A stretch of DNA of 46,065 nt, taken from assembly GCF_000577815.1 (NCBI RefSeq), contig NZ_CBYM010000027.1:1-46065 (forward strand), read 5' to 3'. The position numbers and the translations under genes were made by a program. This stretch comes from Clostridium saudiense. Its GTDB lineage: Bacteria > Bacillota > Clostridia > Clostridiales > Clostridiaceae. Shown piece by piece: positions 26,513 through 33,473 of the stretch. The notes under the pieces are model-generated. The model had not been told where the DNA came from, ran no database searches, and worked only from the letters and a program-made list of their open reading frames with translations. Within the stretch, counting starts at the first letter, position 1. Each line of letters begins with the position of its first letter.

Positions 26513-26527
26513 TAATTTTTTTGTTTA

Positions 26528-26556
26528 TTGCCTTTTTAGATAATTTATATTATACT
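26528..26556 (+). promoter_or_regulatory. Predicted promoter of the divergent flavoprotein gene
   Basis: -35 TTGCCT (26528-26533), 17-bp spacer, -10 TATACT (26551-26556). It is back to back with the distal fabH promoter, with 15 bases between the two -35 boxes. A FabT-like palindrome follows. Confidence 0.6.
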
Positions 26557-26567
26557 TTGAAATATAT

Positions 26568-26580
26568 TTTGATTATCAAA
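26568..26580. promoter_or_regulatory. FabT-like operator 3
   Basis: TTTGAT-T-ATCAAA, a perfect 13-bp palindrome with the same core as operator 1. It begins about six bases after the expected transcription start of the divergent flavoprotein gene. Confidence 0.65.
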
Positions 26581-26607
26581 GTATTTTTCGTAGAAGGAGT
26601 AAAAAAA

Positions 26608-27660
26608 ATGAAATTGAAAGAATTAAAAATTGGAAACATATTGTCGAAATTACCTATTATACAAGGTGGTATGGGAGTTGGAATTTCACTTTCTAACTTG
26701 GCTGGTAATGTTGCTAAAAATGGGGCTATTGGAATTATTTCAGCTGCACATCCTGGATATCGTGAAAAGGATTTCGAAACTAATACATTAGAAGCTAATA
26801 TTAGAGCTTTAAAAAAGCATATACTTAAAGCAAAGGAAATTAGTAATAATGGAATTATAGGAGTTAATTTAATGGTTGCTATGAATAATTACAAAGAATT
26901 AGTTGAAGCAACTATTGAAGGTGGTGCTGATTTAATTATTTCAGGAGCTGGATTACCATTGAAATTACCAGAATATACAAAAGATAGTTCTATAAAAATA
27001 TTGCCAATAGTGTCATCTACAAAAGCTACTAAATTAATATTAACTTATTGGAAAAAACATTATAATAAAATTGCAGATGGGATTATCATTGAAGGGCCAA
27101 AGGCAGGCGGACATCTAGGATTTAAGGGTGATAAAATTGAAAGCGAAATTGAAAAATTTGATAATAATGTAATTGATATCTTAAAAACTGTTAAAGAATT
27201 TGAAGAAGAAAATAATCAAGATATTCCTGTAATTGTTGGTGGTGGCGTTTTTGATAATAATGATATAAAGAAATATATGAATTTAGGGGCTAGCGGTGTG
27301 CAAATTGGTACAAGATTCGTAGCTACTAATGAATGTGATGCTGATATAAGATATAAAAATGCATATGTTAACTGTACTAAAAAAGATATACAAATTGTAA
27401 AAAGTCCTGTTGGTATGCCTGGAAGAGCTATTAAAAATAAATTTTTAGAAAAGATAGCAAGTGAAGGTGAAAAAATAACAAAATGTTACAATTGTCTTGT
27501 TCCATGTAATCCATCAACTACACCATATTGTATTAGCAAGGCTCTTATAAATGCAGCTTATGGCGATATTGATAATGGTTTGATTTTTTGTGGATCTAAT
27601 GCATATAGAATAGATAAAATAGTTCCAGTATCTCAACTAATAGATGAACTAATTTCATAG
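26608..27660 (+). CDS. Nitronate-monooxygenase-like flavoprotein with Fe-S-type cysteine motif; FabX candidate
   Basis: A 350-residue FMN-binding TIM-barrel protein of the 2-nitropropane dioxygenase/FabK superfamily. It shows 'LPIIQGGMGVGIS', catalytic-type His169 in GPKAGGHLG, and 'GASGVQIGTRFVATNE'. Unlike FabK, it has CxxCxxxCx7C near the C-terminus: Cys293, 296, 300 and 308 in 'CYNCLVPCNPSTTPYC'. Such a motif could hold a [4Fe-4S] cluster. FabX of Helicobacter, as I recall, combines this fold, a catalytic His and a cluster to convert decanoyl-ACP to the cis-3-decenoyl form. The gene is divergent from the fab operon and shares its FabT-like boxes. A true nitronate monooxygenase is the main alternative. 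The start has AAGGAG nine bases upstream; an extension of 34 codons crosses the promoter. Confidence 0.8.
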   Translation: MKLKELKIGNILSKLPIIQGGMGVGISLSNLAGNVAKNGAIGIISAAHPGYREKDFETNTLEANIRALKKHILKAKEISNNGIIGVNLMVAMNNYKELVEATIEGGADLIISGAGLPLKLPEYTKDSSIKILPIVSSTKATKLILTYWKKHYNKIADGIIIEGPKAGGHLGFKGDKIESEIEKFDNNVIDILKTVKEFEEENNQDIPVIVGGGVFDNNDIKKYMNLGASGVQIGTRFVATNECDADIRYKNAYVNCTKKDIQIVKSPVGMPGRAIKNKFLEKIASEGEKITKCYNCLVPCNPSTTPYCISKALINAAYGDIDNGLIFCGSNAYRIDKIVPVSQLIDELIS

Positions 27661-27685
27661 AGAAATATCTATTATTTTATATTAT

Positions 27686-27716
27686 GGGTAAGGTGTTTTA
27701 GTAAAATACCTTACCC
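27686..27716. terminator. Bidirectional terminator between the flavoprotein and carD
   Basis: GGGTAAGGTGTTTT, three-base loop, AAAATACCTTACCC: a 14-bp stem with one G-U pair. It sits between convergent genes. The T tract after it is short (CTAATTTTA), so its strength is uncertain. Confidence 0.65.
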
Positions 27717-27736
27717 TCTAATTTTAGATTAAATAA

Positions 27737-28258
27737 TTAAAAATTCAAATTTTGTTTTTCTTCTGGGGATAATTCACCTAAAATGAAAGGTAAAACTTCA
27801 TCTACTTTGATATTTAATACTAATGCAAATTCTTCATGCAAAAGCTTTTCAGCTTCATTCATAATTTTTTCATCTCCAGCATTAAGTTTCTTACCCTCTT
27901 CTTTTTTTCTTAGCTTTTCCATATATAGTGTCTTAATAAGCTTAACTATATCTTTCTTATTACCCTTTTTTAATATTTCATTGTACGTTTCTTTTCTTAA
28001 ATTCATATCATCAATCCAGATAGTTTCATTATCAGGCATTGTTTTGATTAAATCGTATACCTCTTCTTTAGTCATAATTTTTCTAATGCTAATTTTGTCG
28101 TTATCAATTGGTGCATATATAGTTGAATTAGTATCATATGCTGGTTTTAGAATGTAATATTCTCTTTCTTTATTAAATCCAAATTTCTTTTTAACAATAT
28201 CGATTATTTTACAAACACCTGTTGATCCATAAATGATATATTCATTTTTTGAAAACAT
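27737..28258 (-). CDS. CarD family RNA polymerase-binding regulator
   Basis: A 173-residue CarD/CdnL-type protein. The N-terminal Tudor-like RNA polymerase-interacting domain spans about 1-60 ('YIIYGSTGVCKIIDI', 'YYILKP', 'STIYAPID'). The C-terminal helical domain has 'IWIDDMNLRKETYNEILKKG', including the conserved W and basic residues that touch the transcription bubble, and ends with 'FILGELSPEE'. CarD stabilises open promoter complexes at rRNA and other genes. GGAGGAAAGG precedes the ATG. The mRNA leader of about 114 bases ends in a terminator-like hairpin plus seven Us just before the ribosome site, which could control expression. Confidence 0.88.
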   Translation of the reverse strand: MFSKNEYIIYGSTGVCKIIDIVKKKFGFNKEREYYILKPAYDTNSTIYAPIDNDKISIRKIMTKEEVYDLIKTMPDNETIWIDDMNLRKETYNEILKKGNKKDIVKLIKTLYMEKLRKKEEGKKLNAGDEKIMNEAEKLLHEEFALVLNIKVDEVLPFILGELSPEEKQNLNF

Positions 28259-28275
28259 AAACCTTTCCTCCTAAC

Positions 28276-28331
28276 AAAAAAAGTGTAATTTATCGGCAAC
28301 TGGACTTACGTTGAACATCGACAAACTACAC
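28276..28331 (-). promoter_or_regulatory. Terminator-like structured leader of carD
   Basis: On the minus strand GTGTAGTTT (28331-28323) pairs with AAATTACAC (28291-28283), with one G-U. Inside it TCG/CGA and CAAC/GTTG can pair. Seven Us (28282-28276) follow, then the ribosome site. It looks like an intrinsic terminator placed between promoter and gene, as in attenuators and riboswitches. I recognise no ligand-binding family. Confidence 0.55.
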
Positions 28332-28378
28332 GTTGTATTTTAAATTTATTATGATATTTAATTTTATATTATAGTATA

Positions 28379-28407
28379 ATTATACATCTTTAAAAAATTA
28401 ATTTCAA
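28379..28407 (-). promoter_or_regulatory. Predicted promoter of carD
   Basis: -35 TTGAAA (28402-28407), 17-bp spacer, -10 TATAAT (28379-28384) on the minus strand. It places the transcription start near 28372, about 114 bases before the start codon. Confidence 0.6.
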
Positions 28408-28539
28408 ATGAGAAATTAATTTTAAGTTTAAGTAAAAATATTATTGGAATTTTTTCGTTTCTTATAATGATATCTTTATTTTTATTTAATAAATCTTTAT
28501 AATATTATCATAATAATTTTTAGGAGAGATACGCTTTTT

Positions 28540-29004
28540 ATGAAAAAAATATTAACTGAATCAAATATTAAAAAATTACAAGAAGAATTAGAATATAGAA
28601 TGACTGTTCGTAGAGCAGAAATTGCTAAAGAAAAATTAATTGCAGCAGCTCATGGTGATAGATCAGAAAATGCAGAATATAAAGCTGCATGTGAAGAATA
28701 TAGAGAAAATGATAATAGGATACAACACTTATTAACATTAATTACAACATCAACTATTATTGATGATGAACGAATGGATAAATCTATTATTGGAATAAAT
28801 ACAAAAGCTAAAATTAAATTTTTAGATGATGATTTCGAAGATACAATTACCCTAGTTACTACGTTAGATGCAAAGCCAGAAGATATGTTAATTAGTATTG
28901 AATCTGACTTAGGAAAAGCTCTAGTTGGAAAAAAAGCTGGGGATATAGCTGAAGTAATGGCACCTGGTGAAAATTATAAGGTGGAAATACTTGAAATTTT
29001 ATAA
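28540..29004 (+). CDS. GreA/GreB family transcription elongation factor
   Basis: A 154-residue Gre factor. The N-terminal coiled coil (about 1-75) has 'KKLQEELEYRMTVRRAEIA' and the tip 'HGDRSENAEYKAA', which keeps the Asp and Glu that help the polymerase cleave backtracked RNA. The C-terminal FKBP-like domain ends with 'PGENYKVEILEIL'. It is somewhat divergent from the housekeeping GreA and may be a second copy in this genome. AGGAGAG lies 11 bases before the ATG. A TATAAT (28463-28468) may be its -10. A terminator follows. Confidence 0.88.
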   Translation: MKKILTESNIKKLQEELEYRMTVRRAEIAKEKLIAAAHGDRSENAEYKAACEEYRENDNRIQHLLTLITTSTIIDDERMDKSIIGINTKAKIKFLDDDFEDTITLVTTLDAKPEDMLISIESDLGKALVGKKAGDIAEVMAPGENYKVEILEIL

Positions 29005-29009
29005 TAAAT

Positions 29010-29039
29010 AAAAATGGTAGTATAATTGCTACCATTTTT
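29010..29039. terminator. Bidirectional rho-independent terminator
   Basis: AAAAATGGTAG, eight-base loop, CTACCATTTTT: an 11-bp stem with A and T flanks between convergent genes. It overlaps the stop codon of the minus-strand cysteine-rich protein gene. Confidence 0.75.
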
Positions 29040-29820
29040 ATTTTAAGTTTATATTTATTTCATCTAAATTTGGAAATTCATATTCATTAATTTCAATTTC
29101 TTTAAGAAGATTAATTACATCATTAAAATTTTTAACTAAATTTATATTTTTATGTCTTAAGAGTGACTCTAAAGAAGAATTTTCCCACTCTATCCATCTG
29201 ATATAATTATCTCTTTCTTCTTTATACTTTTTAAAAGTAGACTCTTCTATAAGGTTATCAGTTATTTCATCACATAAAAAAAAGTTACAAATATAAGTTC
29301 TATATTTTTTATTTAATGTACAACCTTGACCATCTATTACAAAGGGACAAGCTCGAAAGAACATAGAAACATCATTTATAACTCTAGGTTTTTTTATACT
29401 ATTATTTTTATCTGAATCATATTCATTATATTCTTCATATATATAATATTCATCATTTTCAGAAATAATTTCACTTCTGACTTCTTTAATTTGTTCCTCT
29501 GTTGCATATGGTAATTCACATGTCCCATTATTTTTTATATATTTATCATGACTATCGTAATCAAAATATCCAACTGCATGAATATAGTAATTATATATTT
29601 TAATATTAGGCAGTTTTAAAATCCTATTTAAAGTAGAAATCCCTTCTTCACTTTTTATCATCTTCTGTATATCATATAAAGTAAACTTGGGGAAATACCA
29701 ACAACAACCTCTATTTTTAACTTTACATAAGCTTTTCCCAAAAATGCTATTACATTTATAGCATAAGCTACATCCAAATTGAGGTGTGCCTTCAGTATTA
29801 GTTATAAAAATTTTTTCCAT
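29038..29820 (-). CDS. Cysteine-rich protein, YkgJ-like cluster-binding candidate
   Basis: A 260-residue protein with cysteine groups at both ends of the chain: 'CSLCYKC' and 'CKVKNRGCCWYFPKF' near the N-terminus, then 'ACPFVIDGQGCTLNKKYRTY' followed by 'ICNFFLC' at about 165-190. The order CC..P.F, CPF...GC, then R.Y.C..F resembles YkgJ/UPF0153 proteins, which are thought to bind zinc or an Fe-S cluster. The Asp/Glu/Tyr-rich middle (about 120-150) is probably flexible. There is no signal peptide. Its function is unknown. It converges with the Gre gene and has GGAGATTGTACCA before the ATG. Confidence 0.6.
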   Translation of the reverse strand: MEKIFITNTEGTPQFGCSLCYKCNSIFGKSLCKVKNRGCCWYFPKFTLYDIQKMIKSEEGISTLNRILKLPNIKIYNYYIHAVGYFDYDSHDKYIKNNGTCELPYATEEQIKEVRSEIISENDEYYIYEEYNEYDSDKNNSIKKPRVINDVSMFFRACPFVIDGQGCTLNKKYRTYICNFFLCDEITDNLIEESTFKKYKEERDNYIRWIEWENSSLESLLRHKNINLVKNFNDVINLLKEIEINEYEFPNLDEININLK

Positions 29821-29902
29821 TGGTACAATCTCCTATAAAAATAAATTTGATTTTTGCTAATATTATATCATTATAAATAATTATAAATAAAGATAACTTT
29901 TC

Positions 29903-30418
29903 TTATAGCAAATTCAATTTTTTATAGATTTCTTTTACATATTCTGATTTTAGCTTAATATATGTTTCAATATTATTTGGATATAAATTAGCTGCTTCAA
30001 GTTTAATATTGTTATATTTATTAAGACTGTCTTTATTTTCTTTTAAATAGGCTTTAAACGCTAAATGTCTTTTTAATTCTTTTGACTTTCTTGAACATAT
30101 AAATAAATTGTGATCCATTAAATTAGTATTACCAACATATTTGAATATTTTCATATCTTTATTACTTTTATTTTCTTCATAAGTATAACCAAGTTTTTTT
30201 AATTTTTTTAATAATATGTTAAAACAATCGTAAGTTGGAATTACAATATCGATATCTATCACAGGATTTGAAGCTAATCCTTCAACCGATGTACTACCAA
30301 CATGTTCTACATCAATAATTATATCAGCTAAAGATAAAACTATAATGTTCTTTATTTTTTCAAATTCTATTCTCCATTTTTTATCATAAGGTAAAACTTC
30401 AACTTGTTTAGTTTTCAT
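29903..30418 (-). CDS. GrpB family (UPF0157) nucleotidyltransferase-fold protein
   Basis: A 171-residue GrpB protein. Family features are 'VEVLPYDKKWRIEFEKIK', 'IDVEHVGSTSVEGLASNPVIDIDIV' (given here as its key part 'EHVGSTSVEGLA' plus 'PVIDIDIV'), and 'HNLFICSRKSKELKRHLAFKAYL' with its conserved HxxF. The fold is a nucleotidyltransferase like that of the dephospho-CoA kinase-linked domain, but the activity is not settled. The inner ATG is chosen because AGGAGGAAAA lies next to it. It is probably monocistronic. Confidence 0.88.
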   Translation of the reverse strand: MKTKQVEVLPYDKKWRIEFEKIKNIIVLSLADIIIDVEHVGSTSVEGLASNPVIDIDIVIPTYDCFNILLKKLKKLGYTYEENKSNKDMKIFKYVGNTNLMDHNLFICSRKSKELKRHLAFKAYLKENKDSLNKYNNIKLEAANLYPNNIETYIKLKSEYVKEIYKKLNLL

Positions 30419-30776
30419 TTTTCCTCCTAAAAAATTACTAATTGGATATACGTAATGTATAAATTGTTTAAACATAAATAGAACAAAAAAGATAAATATA
30501 TCTTTAATGTTACTTTTTTTATAAATATATATAACTTTAATTCCTTATGTTTATTTATATTTTATAACTCATTAATATATTCAATAAAATTATGATTATA
30601 TAATATATTAGTAATTAAGAGCACTATTATATAGTTTAATTATAAATTAATATGTTATTAAATATTGAGTTATGCTTTAATTGAAAATATTATAATTAAT
30701 GAAACTAAAAAACTATTATTATGCTTTTAAGATAAAATCATAATAATAGTTTTGTGAACTAATGTTTAAGTAAATC
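30419..30776. other. AT-rich intergenic region
   Basis: These 358 bases contain the GrpB ribosome site at the left end and the terminator of the Bax-inhibitor gene at the right end (30709-30753). Between 30480 and 30700 the sequence is about 85-90% A+T. I found no open frame with a ribosome site and no convincing RNA structure. Confidence 0.5.
30709..30753 (-). terminator. Terminator of the Bax-inhibitor-1 family gene
   Basis: AAAACTATTATTATG and CATAATAATAGTTTT form a perfect 15-bp stem with a 15-base loop. On the minus strand it ends in TTTTTTAG, 24 bases after the stop codon. Confidence 0.75.
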
Positions 30777-31430
30777 TTAATTATCATTTTTTAATATTGA
30801 TACAAATCTTAATAAATCAACTAAAAGATTTAAAAAGCTTATAAAAATTGAGAAAGAAAAAGTAACAATTTCACTTTCAGATAAAATACTATACTTACAC
30901 CTACTTTGTATTGATTTCATAATTACTAATGCATAAACTGAATAAATTACTATTCCTATTGCAGAAATAATTAAATCAAATGTTCCAAACTTAAAGAAAA
31001 ATATATTTATAAATTCTAATATTAGTAGCACCAGTATTCCAATTGTTATCATTGGTCCTAATCGAAAAATAGTTTCTTCACTTTGATTTAATGCTACTAA
31101 ATAAGAAATACCAAAAATAAGAACTACACCTATAACTATTGAAATAAATGTACCTGCTCCTAAATTATAAAAATAATATACATATGTCGATCCGGTTAAT
31201 ATTCCTAAAATAAAGGCATAAATGTTCATACTCACTTTATTAGGAACAAATCCGCCTCTTCTTGTAAAGGCTGATACCAATATTAAAATGAAAAATGCTA
31301 TATTTAACATATATCTAATACTATAAGGTATAAAATTTACTCCAATAAAGGACCCAAGTGCTAAGAAAACTAAAGCAATAAAAAATGTTTTTAAAATTTC
31401 TAAATAATTTTTCTTTGCAATACTATCCAA
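30777..31430 (-). CDS. Bax inhibitor-1/YccA family membrane protein
   Basis: A 217-residue integral membrane protein with seven hydrophobic segments. The pattern 'YAFILGILTGSTYVYYFY', 'SAIGIVIYSVYALVIMKSIQ' and the final 'FSIFISFLNLLVDLLRFVSIL' is that of the BI-1/YccA family, whose bacterial members are pH-sensitive calcium-leak channels or protease modulators. The best start is the TTG at 31430, following AAGAAGGTG; the GTG three codons upstream is part of that ribosome site. It lies 54 bases downstream of the MATE gene and may be co-transcribed with it. Confidence 0.88.
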   Translation of the reverse strand: MDSIAKKNYLEILKTFFIALVFLALGSFIGVNFIPYSIRYMLNIAFFILILVSAFTRRGGFVPNKVSMNIYAFILGILTGSTYVYYFYNLGAGTFISIVIGVVLIFGISYLVALNQSEETIFRLGPMITIGILVLLILEFINIFFFKFGTFDLIISAIGIVIYSVYALVIMKSIQSRCKYSILSESEIVTFSFSIFISFLNLLVDLLRFVSILKNDN

Positions 31431-31483
31431 AAAAATCACCTTCTTAGTTATTATATTTTTTTTATATTTTACTTTAGTTTTAT

Positions 31484-32875
31484 TTACTGTACTTCTTCAG
31501 TATTATCAGTATTATTTGATATTTCATTCATAGCTTTTTTAAATTGAATGTAAAACAATATTGCAGTAGTTGAAACAGCAATGAAATCTGCTACGGGTTC
31601 AGCCATAAATACAGCTGTTGTTTTGTCTGAAATAAATATTGGCATAATATATATTAATGGAATTAATAATATTATTTTTCTTAATAAAGCTAAAAATAAT
31701 GAAGTTTTTGCATTTCCTAAAGCAATAAATGATTGCTGACAAGCTATTTGTATTCCAAATATACCAGATAAGGCCATATATATTCTTAAGGCATTACTTG
31801 TAAAATCTAATAGTTCAGGATCATTATTAAATATTAGTACAAATGATTTTGGCGTTATCATTGCTAAAGCCCATAATATCATAGAATAAGTTACACATGA
31901 TATAAGCAATATTTTAAATGCCTTTTTTACACGTTCTGGATTTTTTGCACCGTAATTATAGCTAAGAATCGGTTGTCCTCCTTGTGTCAAACCATTAAGA
32001 GGAAGCATTGAAAATTGCATAACACTAGTTAAAATAGTCATTGCTCCAACTGCAATATCTCCACCATACTTTAAAAGTGATGAATTAAAGCAAACAGCTA
32101 TTAAACTTTCAGTTGCTTGCATGATAAATGGTGCTAAACCTAATGCAATAGAAGGTAAAACAATGTTTTTTGATAAAGATAAATTTTTTCTTTTAATTTT
32201 TAATGTTGTTTTCTTACCTGTTAAGAATTTTAAAATCCATAGCATTGATAATGCTTGAGAAATTATCGTTGCTAGTGCAGCACCTGATACTCCCATATTA
32301 AATCCAAAAATTAAAATTGGATCAAGTACTATGTTAAAAATCGCGCCAATTAAGACAGTCATCATGCTTACTTTTGCAAATCCTTGAGCACTGATGAAAG
32401 CATTTAATCCTAATGTTAATTGTACAAATATAGTACCTATACTATAAATTTTCATATAACTAGTTGCATACTCTATTGTGTTTTCACTTGCACCGAAAAT
32501 TAATAATAGATCTTCAGCAAAGAAAAAGAAAATTAAAGTTAATATAATTGATATAATTACTAATAATGAGAAAGAATTTCCTAAAGTTTTTTCAGCATTA
32601 TCTTTTTCTCCTTTTCCTAAGAAGATGGATGCTCTAGGTGCTGCCCCCATACTTACTAATGCTGCAAAAGCAGAAATAAGCATAATAAGTGGTAAACACA
32701 CTCCTACCCCAGTAAGGGCTAACTTACCAACTTCGGCTATATGGCCTATATACATTCTATCAACTAAATTATATAATAAGTTGATTATTTGTGCGGCAAT
32801 TGCAGGAACTGCTAATTTGAAAAGTAATTTGCCGACACTACAAGTTCCTAATTCTTCTGTTTGATTTTGTTGCAT
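31484..32875 (-). CDS. MATE family multidrug efflux transporter
   Basis: A 463-residue MATE transporter with twelve hydrophobic segments. It starts 'MQQNQTEELGTCSVGKLLFK' then 'LAVPAIAAQIINLLYNLVDR', and the second half repeats the pattern with 'LPLNGLTQGGQPILSYNYGA'. It exports cationic drugs or metabolites with Na+ or H+. The start is fixed by AAAGGAGAATTTATA; an ATG 27 codons upstream overlaps the divergent promoter and is rejected. It is divergent from a MarR regulator gene that shares its control region. Confidence 0.92.
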   Translation of the reverse strand: MQQNQTEELGTCSVGKLLFKLAVPAIAAQIINLLYNLVDRMYIGHIAEVGKLALTGVGVCLPLIMLISAFAALVSMGAAPRASIFLGKGEKDNAEKTLGNSFSLLVIISIILTLIFFFFAEDLLLIFGASENTIEYATSYMKIYSIGTIFVQLTLGLNAFISAQGFAKVSMMTVLIGAIFNIVLDPILIFGFNMGVSGAALATIISQALSMLWILKFLTGKKTTLKIKRKNLSLSKNIVLPSIALGLAPFIMQATESLIAVCFNSSLLKYGGDIAVGAMTILTSVMQFSMLPLNGLTQGGQPILSYNYGAKNPERVKKAFKILLISCVTYSMILWALAMITPKSFVLIFNNDPELLDFTSNALRIYMALSGIFGIQIACQQSFIALGNAKTSLFLALLRKIILLIPLIYIMPIFISDKTTAVFMAEPVADFIAVSTTAILFYIQFKKAMNEISNNTDNTEEVQ

Positions 32876-32898
32876 TATAAATTCTCCTTTAAAATAAA

Positions 32899-32956
32899 TT
32901 GACAAATATATAATATTCACATAAAATAGTTTATAAAGAAACTGTTTTCCTGTCAA
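32899..32956. promoter_or_regulatory. Face-to-face promoters of MATE and marR
   Basis: Plus strand: TTGACA (32899-32904), 17 bp, TAAAAT (32922-32927) for marR. Minus strand: TTGACA (32951-32956), 17 bp, TAAACT (32928-32933) for MATE. The two -10 boxes touch, so both polymerases compete for the same DNA. A short inverted repeat AGTTT-N6-AAACT (32928-32943) is a possible MarR site. Confidence 0.7.
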
Positions 32957-32974
32957 CTATATTGGAGGATTATT

Positions 32975-33409
32975 ATGATATATAATTTAAATATTACAAA
33001 AATGCTATATTCATTTAAGCATATTAATGAGTTATACTATAAACTTTCTTGTGAAGCAGCTAAAAAATGTGGTATTACAAAACCAGAAGCAGATATTTTA
33101 GCATTTCTATTTAATAATCCAAAGTGTGATACTGCTAAAGATATTGTTCAATTAAAAGGGTTTTCTAAGGCTTATGTTTCAAAAGCTGTAGAACCATTAT
33201 TAAAAAAGGGATTTATTTCAATAGAAGTTGATAAATCTGATAGAAGATGTCAGCATTTAAAATTAACTTCTCAATCCGAAGAAATTGTTGGTGAATTACA
33301 CAAGATACAGATGGAATTCCTCAAGAAATTAACAAATAATATTCCAGAAGAAGATATATTAACATTTCTTGAGGTAACAGAAAAGTTTGCAAATAATTCA
33401 CACTTATAA
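32975..33409 (+). CDS. MarR family transcriptional regulator
   Basis: A 144-residue winged-helix regulator. The helix-turn-helix lies in 'TAKDIVQLKGFSKAYVSKAVEPLLKKGFI' (about 53-81; shown here by its parts 'DIVQLKGFSKAYVSKAV'), with the wing 'VDKSDRRCQHLKLT'. Flanking helices form the dimer domain. It is divergent from, and most likely represses, the MATE exporter gene. A ligand that relieves repression may be an exported substrate. TTGGAGGATTATT precedes the ATG. It does not look like FabT in its N-terminal region. Confidence 0.92.
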   Translation: MIYNLNITKMLYSFKHINELYYKLSCEAAKKCGITKPEADILAFLFNNPKCDTAKDIVQLKGFSKAYVSKAVEPLLKKGFISIEVDKSDRRCQHLKLTSQSEEIVGELHKIQMEFLKKLTNNIPEEDILTFLEVTEKFANNSHL

Positions 33410-33417
33410 CATTCAAT

Positions 33418-33454
33418 AAATAAAAGAACATTTTTAATATATGTTCTTTTATTT
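33418..33454 (+). terminator. Rho-independent terminator of marR
   Basis: AAATAAAAGAACA, 11-base loop, TGTTCTTTTATTT: a perfect 13-bp stem followed by TTTT, nine bases after the stop codon. It may also serve the convergent amidase gene. Confidence 0.8.
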
Positions 33455-33473
33455 TTTTAATACAAAACAAATA

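Larger units (their letters stand above)
26207..26607. promoter_or_regulatory. Divergent fatty acid control region
   Basis: This 401-base intergenic region contains two minus-strand promoters for fabH, one plus-strand promoter for the divergent flavoprotein, and three TTTGA-N3-TCAAA palindromes. The stretch 26262-26445 is over 85% A+T. Its only open frame of note is 14 codons (26404-26448, minus strand, GTG start overlapping AAGGAG). No regulator gene is present, although FabT-type regulators are often encoded directly before fabH in lactic acid bacteria. Confidence 0.7.

Noticed and set aside
26506..26607. N-terminal extension of the divergent flavoprotein by 34 residues
   Set aside because: It would run through the predicted promoter and operator and lacks a ribosome site; the inner ATG has AAGGAG.
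32975..33409. The MarR protein as the FabT regulator of the fatty acid operon
   Set aside because: It is divergent from a MATE gene with shared promoters, its control region lacks the TTTGA-N3-TCAAA box, and its N-terminus does not resemble FabT.
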